The position numbers and the translations under genes are program-made. DNA of 64,000 nt from a virus: IMG/VR virus record IMGVR_UViG_3300048065_001187, positions 86,767-150,766 of that record; one strand, written 5' to 3'. Below, piece after piece: positions 57,630 through 64,000 of the stretch (position 1 is its first letter; the number at the start of each line of letters is the position of its first letter). The notes under the pieces were generated by a model that saw nothing but the letters and a program-made list of their open reading frames with translations, was not told where the DNA came from and searched no databases.

Positions 57630-57890
57630 ATGAAAATAAAATTAGGATTAAGAGGAAGTTCAGATGCGGTAAATCATATTTTAATAAAAATAGATGATCT
57701 TACTTTAATGACTACTGAAAATTTATTTCTTGCGGGGGAAGAGTATAGAAATAAAACAGGAAAAAATATTGTGGAATTATTAGATTGTTTATCCAAAGAT
57801 CATGAAATATTAATTAAAGAAAATATAGCAAAGGAAGCAGAAAGAGAATTAGGGTTAAAAAACGGAGAATTACAAAAATATTCAAAATAG
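57630..57890 (+). CDS. Hypothetical 86-residue protein
   Basis: L-G-L-R-G-S-S-D-A-V-N-H-I-L-I-K-I-D-D-L then helices with A-G-E-E-Y-R-N-K-T-G-K-N. No family. Preceded by the hairpin region. Confidence 0.55.
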   Translation: MKIKLGLRGSSDAVNHILIKIDDLTLMTTENLFLAGEEYRNKTGKNIVELLDCLSKDHEILIKENIAKEAERELGLKNGELQKYSK

Positions 57891-57892
57891 TA

Positions 57893-57921
57893 TTGACACA
57901 CAATCAAAACTAATCTAATTT
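57893..57921 (+). promoter_or_regulatory. Leaderless promoter
   Basis: TTGACA (57893-57898), 17 nt, TAATTT (57916-57921), 7 nt to ATG 57929. Confidence 0.75.
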
Positions 57922-57928
57922 ACAAACC

Positions 57929-58162
57929 ATGAATACCGCACAAGCATTTATAGATAGTATTAACCAATCAATCGCCAATGCCGAGAAGATAGCAAACTCG
58001 ATCCCCAAGAAGGGTCTTAATGTTTATCTCGACAAATCAACTATGGTCATGCAAACATTCAATGATCCTAGTGCGTTTGCTCATGCCAAGAAAGTTACTG
58101 CAAGAGCAGGGCAATCAAGTTGTCTTCGCAATGTATTAGATGCAGGGGGAAGATTGCAATAA
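57929..58162 (+). CDS. Hypothetical 77-residue protein
   Basis: Neutral-to-basic (S-A-F-A-H-A-K-K-V-T-A-R-A-G-Q). Unlike the acidic neighbours, it has few Asp/Glu. Leaderless monocistronic unit. No family. Confidence 0.55.
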   Translation: MNTAQAFIDSINQSIANAEKIANSIPKKGLNVYLDKSTMVMQTFNDPSAFAHAKKVTARAGQSSCLRNVLDAGGRLQ

Positions 58163-58236
58163 AGCATGATAAAAGATGCAGAACAATAGTTTTGACACTC
58201 AAATACAAAGTTTTTACCCAAAACACATCAAAATGC

Positions 58237-58265
58237 TTGACATATCATGCAAATTAACCTAGTTT
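58237..58265 (+). promoter_or_regulatory. Leaderless promoter
   Basis: TTGACA (58237-58242), 17 nt, TAGTTT (58260-58265), 7 nt to ATG 58273. Another TTGACA lies at 58194 without a good -10. Confidence 0.7.
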
Positions 58266-58272
58266 CAAAAAT

Positions 58273-58536
58273 ATGAAACAACCAATATACGATGGCACAA
58301 ATGAAGATGAGTGCGAATATTACGACAATGTAATCATGGAATTACCAACATACGAAGAATATATAAAAGATATGTCATTAGTAGATCAAATAAAATTCTA
58401 TTTTGATGTTGACATTGATAACTATTTAGGTGATCCTTGGGAAATACTCGCAGAATGTGCAGTTGATCCACATTGGCTAAGTGAGTTTAAAGTTAATTTT
58501 AAAGAATATCTACAAGAAAGGGAATACATACAATGA
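58273..58536 (+). CDS. Acidic hypothetical 87-residue protein
   Basis: Asp/Glu/Tyr-rich (N-E-D-E-C-E-Y-Y-D-N-V). Ends in a helix. No family. ATGA coupling to the next gene. Confidence 0.55.
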   Translation: MKQPIYDGTNEDECEYYDNVIMELPTYEEYIKDMSLVDQIKFYFDVDIDNYLGDPWEILAECAVDPHWLSEFKVNFKEYLQEREYIQ

Positions 58537-58763
58537 AAGAATTAAAAGAAAAATTAAATAAAGTTATCTCCAAACAAGTTGAGATGGTAAACAAACATGG
58601 CTCAAATACTCTCTCTACTTGTGATCATTACAATTGGGATAAAGACATTTGGAATCATAGATATTCTATTGTTGACAAGCTAATTGATCTAGGTTTTAAT
58701 GTCGATACTCAAATGAATTGGGAAGTATTAGATATAACAATTACAAAGGAATTAAAACTATGA
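58533..58763 (+). CDS. Hypothetical 76-residue protein
   Basis: K-E-L-K-E-K-L-N-K-V-I-S-K-Q-V-E helix, then W-D-K-D-I-W-N-H-R. No family. Overlaps neighbours by ATGA. Confidence 0.5.
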   Translation: MKELKEKLNKVISKQVEMVNKHGSNTLSTCDHYNWDKDIWNHRYSIVDKLIDLGFNVDTQMNWEVLDITITKELKL

Positions 58764-58960
58764 AAGTAACAAATATTAGATATTTTAAAACAAACAAGGG
58801 GGTTGGTTATCAATGCAAAACTAACATTAAAGATGTAGAAATATGCAATGATGGCGCAGGTGGAGCAACTTATGTAGATGGAGATTTAAAAAAATTAATT
58901 AAAGAATATACTGAATGGGATTTAGAAGATTTAATTGATCAATACGAAAATAATTCTTGA
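58760..58960 (+). CDS. Hypothetical 66-residue protein
   Basis: Start at 58760 by ATGA overlap. G-V-G-Y-Q-C-K-T-N-I-K-D-V-E-I-C-N-D-G-A-G-G-A-T-Y beta motif, acidic helix at the end. Its TGA lies in the next TTGACA. Confidence 0.55.
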   Translation: MKVTNIRYFKTNKGVGYQCKTNIKDVEICNDGAGGATYVDGDLKKLIKEYTEWDLEDLIDQYENNS

Positions 58961-58985
58961 CACAATAATAAAAAGGAGATAAGGT
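58957..58985 (+). promoter_or_regulatory. Leaderless promoter on a stop codon
   Basis: TTGACA (58957-58962) containing the upstream TGA, 17 nt, TAAGGT (58980-58985), 6 nt to ATG 58992. Confidence 0.75.
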
Positions 58986-58991
58986 ACGAGT

Positions 58992-59165
58992 ATGAATATA
59001 AATCACATATACGAAGATAGTGCAATTGCAGATAAATTTTATTACGATAATTTCACAGGGACTTATTTCCTGCATGATGAGGAATGGGAAGAACCAATGG
59101 AATTTACTGAAGACGAATTAATTAACGAAGGAATTTATTTAAATGAATACTGCCAAAGAATATAA
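58992..59165 (+). CDS. Acidic hypothetical 57-residue protein
   Basis: Start fixed by the leaderless promoter. Y-E-D-S-A-I-A-D-K-F-Y-Y-D-N and E-E-W-E-E-P-M-E-F. No family. Confidence 0.55.
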   Translation: MNINHIYEDSAIADKFYYDNFTGTYFLHDEEWEEPMEFTEDELINEGIYLNEYCQRI

Positions 59166-59361
59166 TATAGAAATAGGCTTGACTCCAAGCGACATTCAAG
59201 CTATTCTCGATGGAGAAATGTCAACGCTTCACTTTTTACCAACTGATGATACTGATTACAAAGATAAGATTAGCGTTCATCTTAAACCAATTAGTGAAGA
59301 TGCAACTTTATCAGAGCAAATGAATTTAGTTGTTGACACATGGAGTAAAAAAGAGTTATAG
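59143..59361 (+). CDS. Hypothetical 72-residue protein
   Basis: I-E-I-G-L-T-P-S-D-I-Q-A-I-L-D-G-E-M-S-T...I-S-V-H-L-K-P: a strand-helix-strand layout with a charged loop. Overlaps the previous gene by 23 nt. Confidence 0.55.
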   Translation: MNTAKEYNIEIGLTPSDIQAILDGEMSTLHFLPTDDTDYKDKISVHLKPISEDATLSEQMNLVVDTWSKKEL

Positions 59362-59362
59362 T
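59333..59362 (+). promoter_or_regulatory. Sigma-70-type promoter
   Basis: TTGACA (59333-59338), 18 nt, TATAGT (59357-59362), 20 nt to ATG 59383, overlapping the upstream stop. Confidence 0.65.
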
Positions 59363-59382
59363 ATCGACATATTAATAACTAT

Positions 59383-59634
59383 ATGTTTACAAAAGGGAAA
59401 AATATCGACATGAATTACATAACAGAAAAAATCAGTTTTAATGTTCCACAAAATGGTGGAGATCAATATCGCTTGTATGAGTGTGTTGATCAAGTCGCAG
59501 ATTTAATTGATATGCATTTCGGTACTGCAATAGAAGATACAACTAACATTCACAATTTAATTGAAGAAGAAATTAAAGCAAGTAAACTTAGAGAAGTAAA
59601 ATATAATAGATTAGAAAATATAAATGGTGGGTAG
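59383..59634 (+). CDS. Hypothetical 83-residue protein
   Basis: M-N-Y-I-T-E-K-I-S-F (ATG 59410) is an alternative start. Helical (Y-E-C-V-D-Q-V-A-D-L-I-D-M-H-F). No family. Confidence 0.5.
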   Translation: MFTKGKNIDMNYITEKISFNVPQNGGDQYRLYECVDQVADLIDMHFGTAIEDTTNIHNLIEEEIKASKLREVKYNRLENINGG

Positions 59635-59637
59635 TAG

Positions 59638-59835
59638 ATGATTAAACAATTAGAAAACGCAGAAACTTTTAAAGAAATCTTTGATCTTTATGTGCAAGAG
59701 CTAGAGAAAACAGGAGAAAAAGTAACTTACAATAAATTTATAGTTAAAAATTCTCTTGACAATCTTGCCAACTTCTTAGATAATAGTCCACTTAGCGTAT
59801 CAACATGGGGAAAACTAGATAGAGAAAAAAGTTAA
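59638..59835 (+). CDS. Hypothetical 65-residue protein
   Basis: T-F-K-E-I-F-D-L-Y-V-Q-E-L-E-K-T-G-E-K-V-T helices. No family. Three nt after the previous stop. Confidence 0.5.
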   Translation: MIKQLENAETFKEIFDLYVQELEKTGEKVTYNKFIVKNSLDNLANFLDNSPLSVSTWGKLDREKS

Positions 59836-59843
59836 AAAAAGTG

Positions 59844-59871
59844 TTGACACAACTTAAACATCTGTCATACT
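59844..59871 (+). promoter_or_regulatory. Promoter of rIIA-like gene
   Basis: TTGACA (59844-59849), 16 nt, CATACT (59866-59871), 36 nt to ATG. The leader ATTAATCACACAAGGAA carries an AAGGA site and matches the 55479 leader. Confidence 0.7.
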
Positions 59872-59907
59872 GAAACCATATTTAATTAATCACACAAGGA
59901 AAACACA

Positions 59908-62211
59908 ATGATCATCACACAAAACAAATCCAAAGAAGTAGTAAGTTCACACGATTTCGAGCAAGTCAATTGCACAATTGATGCCGAAGATATGCGTTAT
60001 GTTGCTTCTCTTCTTCGTAACAACTATTCTAATACTCGTCTTGCAGTCGTTCGTGAGATTAGTGCCAATGCACTAGACGCCAATGCTGAAGCAGGAGTAA
60101 CTCGCCCAATCGAAATTAAGTTGCCAACTTCAATGAATCCAACATTTGCAGTTCGTGACTTCGGGGGTGGACTAAGTCAAGAAGATGTTTTCGGTCTTTA
60201 CTCTAAGTATGGCAAGTCAACCAAGCGCACATCCAACAATTATATTGGTGCTTTCGGTATCGGTAAATTTGCTCCACTTTCTTATGGTGACAACTTTACT
60301 TGCGTTTCTTTTCATAACGGACTAAAAACTTCTTACAATGTATTTGTCGATGAGAATGACGATACTAAGATCACAAAGTTGTTTGAAGAACCAAGCGATG
60401 AACCAACAGGTTTATCTATTGAAGTTGCAGTTTCAGAAGATGATCGTAAAGAGTTTAGAAATGTTGTGCAAAATTTCTTTCGTTTCTTTTCTGACTCTGA
60501 TATGCCAAAATTTCTCGGAGTTGAAGAAGACTTTATACAAACTCCTAAAAAAGTTTTATCAAGTAAAACTGATGAATGGTTCTTTGCGGAAGACGAGAAT
60601 CGTGGATATGGTTATAATTATTACTCTCATGTTCTTATGGGCAGAGTTGCTTACCCTATTGATCCAAATGCAATAAATGTAGAAAATTTTGTATCCAATG
60701 AAAGTTCTCGCAGAATAGTTCAACAACTTTTACAACAAAGTAATTTCTACTTTCGTGTTCCTCTTGGTTCAGTAAGATTGCATCATAGTCGTGAGTCGCT
60801 AGAATACAACAAAGCAACTCAAAAAGAAATTTGTGCGATTCTTTACAAAGTTAGTCAAGATATTCAAACTATTGCAAAAGAAAAACTTGCCGATAGTGAA
60901 GATTTATACGATGCAAAGAAAAACTACGCTCAAGTTGTTAATACTCTACCTTATCAAGTAAGAGGGGTATTCGAGAATAGTTTCGAGTGGAATGGTATCA
61001 GTATTACAGATTCCACATTTCAAAGAGATTATCAATTACAAGATGATCTAATTATTACTGATTACGAGAAAATTGAAGATAAAGATTCTCGCAATGGTTT
61101 CAAGGTAAAAGCCACTAAAACAAATCGCATTTATTGTCAAGACAATTATCTTGTGATGATTCAAGATGTTGATTCATCTCATGGTAACAATCTTAGAGTT
61201 CGCACATTGATGAATGGTTTACCTGACCTCAAAGGTGTTTATATTGTCCATGCAACATCCGAATGTGGTAAATCAGAAGTTTACGATAATTGGCAATTCG
61301 ATCTTGTTGACGCAAAACACAAGAGATATTCTTCTCAAGTAGAGAAGGAAAAGATTGTGCGCAACAAAGTTTCGGGTACAAGTCGTGCTTCTATTCCATT
61401 GTTCAAGATGAAGACTGACAAACCAAGTTATGCTTATCGCAATGCAGATTATTGGCAAAATGTCAATGAACCAATCAATTCACTTGAGCTAGACGAAGTT
61501 GAAGGTTCTGTCAATGGTAAAATCATTTATGTTCCAATCAAGAACTACAAAGTTGATAGTGAATCTTATGATCTTGACAGAGTTTACAAAATATGTAAAG
61601 GTATCCGCAAAAATGCTGAAGATAATTCAGACGAAAAAAATCTTCAATTATTCGGTGTTCGTGCAGGTGATGTAAAGAAATTGGATAAAAGCACATGGGT
61701 ATCATTCTTTGATTTTTATCTTGACTATTGCAAAAACATCATTCGCAAAAACAAGAAAGAATGTCAATCAGCATACAAGACAATTGAATTCCAAAAATCT
61801 TCTGATAATAACTTTAGTGAATATCGTTGGACTTATGGTCAATTGTTTACTAATGATTCGTTTGATATTTCTACGCTTGATGATAATCATTTATTTGCTC
61901 GTTGTGCAGAGAATTGGAATCTTCTCATGGAAGAGTCTACAACTGATCGTAAATTTAATGTTGCAATCAATGTAGTTAGTCTAGGTGATCAAGCATGGTT
62001 AGATGATGTATTGGATACAAAAGTTGATACTGAATCAGTTATGCAAGAGTTTAAATTACTTGATAAAAATTATCCTTTACTTAAAGTTGTCGGAAATCAG
62101 GTTAATTCTTGGGTAAATCTAAAGCAAGATAATGACAAGAATGTGACTAACCAAATTATTTTAGAATATATTTCCTTGTGTGATATGAAAGGGGGAGAGG
62201 GGAATGTGTGA
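59908..62211 (+). CDS. rIIA-like GHKL ATPase
   Basis: 767 residues. N-terminal GHKL domain: R-L-A-V-V-R-E-I-S-A-N-A-L-D-A-N near 45 (N-box), V-R-D-F-G-G-G-L near 83 (G1), Y-I-G-A-F-G-I-G-K-F-A near 112 (G2). The N-terminus M-I-I-T-Q-N-K-S and the order resemble T4 rIIA, a membrane-associated protein controlling lysis inhibition and resistance to Rex exclusion. The C-terminal two-thirds are unassigned. It precedes an rIIB-like gene, the T4 order. Codon usage is richer in C-ending codons than neighbours, consistent with high expression. Confidence 0.8.
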   Translation: MIITQNKSKEVVSSHDFEQVNCTIDAEDMRYVASLLRNNYSNTRLAVVREISANALDANAEAGVTRPIEIKLPTSMNPTFAVRDFGGGLSQEDVFGLYSKYGKSTKRTSNNYIGAFGIGKFAPLSYGDNFTCVSFHNGLKTSYNVFVDENDDTKITKLFEEPSDEPTGLSIEVAVSEDDRKEFRNVVQNFFRFFSDSDMPKFLGVEEDFIQTPKKVLSSKTDEWFFAEDENRGYGYNYYSHVLMGRVAYPIDPNAINVENFVSNESSRRIVQQLLQQSNFYFRVPLGSVRLHHSRESLEYNKATQKEICAILYKVSQDIQTIAKEKLADSEDLYDAKKNYAQVVNTLPYQVRGVFENSFEWNGISITDSTFQRDYQLQDDLIITDYEKIEDKDSRNGFKVKATKTNRIYCQDNYLVMIQDVDSSHGNNLRVRTLMNGLPDLKGVYIVHATSECGKSEVYDNWQFDLVDAKHKRYSSQVEKEKIVRNKVSGTSRASIPLFKMKTDKPSYAYRNADYWQNVNEPINSLELDEVEGSVNGKIIYVPIKNYKVDSESYDLDRVYKICKGIRKNAEDNSDEKNLQLFGVRAGDVKKLDKSTWVSFFDFYLDYCKNIIRKNKKECQSAYKTIEFQKSSDNNFSEYRWTYGQLFTNDSFDISTLDDNHLFARCAENWNLLMEESTTDRKFNVAINVVSLGDQAWLDDVLDTKVDTESVMQEFKLLDKNYPLLKVVGNQVNSWVNLKQDNDKNVTNQIILEYISLCDMKGGEGNV

Positions 62212-62233
62212 TCCCCTCTCTCTCACATTTTTT
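62191..62233 (+). terminator. Rho-independent terminator overlapping rIIA-like end
   Basis: Stem GAGAGGGGA (62195-62203) with TCCCCTCTC (62212-62220) around an 8-nt loop, followed shortly by a T tract. The left arm lies inside the coding region. Confidence 0.85.
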
Positions 62234-62243
62234 TAAAAAAGTA

Positions 62244-62272
62244 TTGACAGGTTATAGAAAACAGATTATAGT
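62244..62272 (+). promoter_or_regulatory. Promoter of rIIB-like gene
   Basis: TTGACA (62244-62249), 17 nt, TATAGT (62267-62272), 33 nt to ATG. The AT-rich leader has no strong ribosome binding site. Confidence 0.8.
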
Positions 62273-62305
62273 GACCATATTATTAATTACGAAATAAAAA
62301 ACAAA

Positions 62306-63412
62306 ATGAATCAAGTACCATATCAATTAACTGAAAATTCACTCACAATCTTTTGGGAAGGTAAACCTTATACCTTACGCAAAGATCATGTTAACTTCCA
62401 ACTTGCCAAGCAAGCTATTCTTGATGCTAGATACGATGATCTAGGTGATTTGCTCGATATTGCCAAAGCGGTTGAGAACTTTATCGAAGGTGACATTGAA
62501 GTCAAGGACGAAGTTGTTTACTACAAAGGTCATCGTTTGCACGGCGTCGTTGTAGATAAATTACTCGAAATGCTTCGTGCAGGAATGAAAGATTCTACTC
62601 CTCTCACCAATTTCATTACTCGCTTGCAGTCTAATCCAAGCGCAAATTCAGTAAATGAATTGTATGCTTTTATGAGTTATAAGTCTCTTGCCAATACTTC
62701 TGAAGGTAAAGTTTTGGGCTACAAAGGTGTACAATCTGATTATTGGAGTACAACAGGTAATGCCGATACAATTGTATTGCAAGGCGAAACCAATGATCGT
62801 CATCAAATTCTTAATGAAGTTGGCTCGACTATCGAAGTTGCTCGTAGATGCGTTGATGACAATAAGGATAATCATTGTTCTTTTGGTCTTCATGTTGGTT
62901 CATACGATTATGCTAATAATTGGGCAGGAGAGAATGGTAAATTGCTTGTTGTTGAGTTTGATCCTGCTGATGCAGTATCTGTACCAACTGATTGTGATTT
63001 TCAGAAACTTAGGGTATCTAAGTACAAGGTTATCTCTGATATTACCGATACTCGTAAAGAGTTAAATAAGCCTGTCTATGAGCCTAATAAGCCCATTTAT
63101 GGTTCAGATGATGATTTTGTAGATGAAGGCGTTTGGGATGATGATGATGATGAGGATTTTGATTATGTCGATCAAGAAAATGAAGATCACGATATGGATC
63201 AGACAGATAAAGACTTACATAATTCAATATCTAATTATATTACTAATAAGCACAACGATGGCTTGCATCCAACCTTAAAACATATCGCAGACCTTAGAGT
63301 TTGTAAAAATGAAAGCTTGACTTGCAAAGAAATTGCAAATATAGTTGAAGAATTAGGGTTTGAAGTTGAAGATAATGATGAAAGTCCCTTTTATTTATTA
63401 CGAGTATTTTAA
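62306..63412 (+). CDS. rIIB-like protein
   Basis: 368 residues. I-F-W-E-G-K-P-Y-T-L-R-K-D-H-V-N-F near 14, L-Q-S-N-P-S-A-N-S-V-N-E-L-Y-A-F near 111, G-K-V-L-G-Y-K-G-V near 133, C-S-F-G-L-H-V-G-S near 190 and F-D-P-A-D-A-V-S-V-P near 220 are the conserved string of phage rIIB-like proteins. After residue 260 there is an acidic D/E-rich linker and a small helical C-terminal domain. Partner of rIIA-like 59908; separate promoter and intervening terminator uncouple their dosage. Confidence 0.8.
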   Translation: MNQVPYQLTENSLTIFWEGKPYTLRKDHVNFQLAKQAILDARYDDLGDLLDIAKAVENFIEGDIEVKDEVVYYKGHRLHGVVVDKLLEMLRAGMKDSTPLTNFITRLQSNPSANSVNELYAFMSYKSLANTSEGKVLGYKGVQSDYWSTTGNADTIVLQGETNDRHQILNEVGSTIEVARRCVDDNKDNHCSFGLHVGSYDYANNWAGENGKLLVVEFDPADAVSVPTDCDFQKLRVSKYKVISDITDTRKELNKPVYEPNKPIYGSDDDFVDEGVWDDDDDEDFDYVDQENEDHDMDQTDKDLHNSISNYITNKHNDGLHPTLKHIADLRVCKNESLTCKEIANIVEELGFEVEDNDESPFYLLRVF

Positions 63413-63414
63413 TT

Positions 63415-63648
63415 ATGGAATATAATATTGAAAAAAGAATTATTGATGTAGCACTAGAACTTAAATCTACAAGTGAAGTTGTTGGTGAAGAAATGAGAAA
63501 GTTTCAAGAAACTAATCCAACGCAAGAAGAGATGGAGAAAAGAATGCCCGAAATCATGAAACCTAATCAAGATATTGCCACAAAGTTATTTTCTTTACTA
63601 GATGAATATGAGTTTATCAATGGTTCATCCGATAAGGTAAATGGATAA
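63415..63648 (+). CDS. Helical hypothetical 77-residue protein
   Basis: All-helical, Glu-rich. A further promoter-like TTGACT-N17-TATAGT (63317-63345) lies inside the rIIB-like gene. No family. Confidence 0.55.
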   Translation: MEYNIEKRIIDVALELKSTSEVVGEEMRKFQETNPTQEEMEKRMPEIMKPNQDIATKLFSLLDEYEFINGSSDKVNG

Positions 63649-63814
63649 GTTTATGGTCAAAGAGTATATGCGCAAACACATTGCAAGTATACGTGCCATA
63701 ACTATTGAAGATTTAGAAAAAGATTCGGGGCTAAATAAAGATACAAATCAAGATTCTAATGACGATATTATAGAAGATAATAAACAAGATTTAAAAACAA
63801 ATATTGAAGATTGA
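63641..63814 (+). CDS. Hypothetical 57-residue protein
   Basis: Basic start (M-D-K-F-M-V-K-E-Y-M-R-K-H), acidic Asn/Asp-rich end. Overlaps the previous gene by 8 nt. Confidence 0.45.
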   Translation: MDKFMVKEYMRKHIASIRAITIEDLEKDSGLNKDTNQDSNDDIIEDNKQDLKTNIED

Positions 63815-64000
63815 GTTTTTGTAATAATATAATAAAATTTGTTGTCGTAAAATGGGTATTGTGGCGAGGTTTTTTTGTTTCCCTTGGTTAATTTCATCAC
63901 CTGTTCAGTAATCACATAAAAGCTGAACATCTTTATAATTTCACACGCTCTCTCACATAATTACATTAATAATTCCATTAATCCATTATACAACATATAC
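63815..64000. other. No gene recognised at window end
   Basis: 186 nt, AT-rich, with a T7 run at 63871-63877 but no clear stem. A minus-strand frame from 63930 has no support. A gene beginning beyond the window may use this as upstream region. Confidence 0.4.

Overview
The window is an AT-rich, gene-dense stretch of a large tailed-phage genome. It holds a run of very long tail-fibre genes, an rIIA/rIIB-like pair, two sigma-like factors, dUTPase, dNMP kinase, a phage-type cytosine methyltransferase and dozens of 25-100-codon ORFs that overlap start-to-stop. The host cannot be read directly. A DUF1501 protein with a twin-arginine signal and a LamG-type lectin with a Y-L-A-H-K-W-G-L motif are typical of Planctomycetota/Verrucomicrobiota, so a marine or freshwater PVC-group host is a reasonable inference, not a demonstrated fact.

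Layout. 1-2361: a ClpA/ClpC-like unfoldase, probably cut at its N-terminus by the window edge. 2405-19163: seven consecutive adsorption genes (fibres, Ig-like repeats, LamG lectin, a six-fold repeat protein, a beta-helix tailspike), nearly 17 kb. 19188-22957: a nucleoside deoxyribosyltransferase-like protein, a degenerate UvsE paralogue, a complete tmRNA gene and a DUF1501 protein. 23027-26545: an APS-kinase/nucleotidyltransferase fusion (minus strand), dUTPase, a membrane-anchored Holliday-junction-resolvase-like nuclease, an outer-membrane beta-barrel and a two-TM protein. 26555-29035: a cytosine-5 methyltransferase with an overlapping restriction-enzyme-like gene, driven by a promoter inside a terminator-like palindrome. 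29057-36685: dNMP kinase, two sigma-like factors, a nucleotidyltransferase-pyrophosphatase-CysQ operon and an HNH protein. 36682-41911: a lipoprotein with a transglutaminase-like protease fold, a RuvB-like ATPase and a virion-type protein on the minus strand. 42199-48217: canonical UvsE, macro domain, GIY-YIG nuclease, coiled-coil protein and a 899-residue GHKL ATPase with a histone-like lysine tail. 48224-59835: a dense early region of small proteins. 59844-63814: rIIA-like and rIIB-like genes.

Regulation is unusually legible. About thirty operons start with TTGACA-N16-18-TAnnnT promoters, and in at least thirteen the start codon lies only 6-7 nt after the -10 box, so the transcripts should be leaderless. 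Upstream stop codons are often built into the promoter (TGA in TTGACA, TAA/TAG in the -10). The rIIA-like, rIIB-like, methyltransferase and 55479 genes instead have real leaders. A different GTGTATA-type signal precedes fibre genes and may be the late promoter.

The most interesting elements are: phage tmRNA with a basic 18-residue tag in the same window as a Clp unfoldase; a catalytically dead UvsE paralogue beside an intact one; the GHKL ATPase/coiled-coil pair; the terminator-promoter palindrome of the methyltransferase; a set of 23-34-residue membrane peptides nested between genes; and six small lipoproteins plus an outer-membrane barrel, which suggest heavy remodelling of the host envelope.
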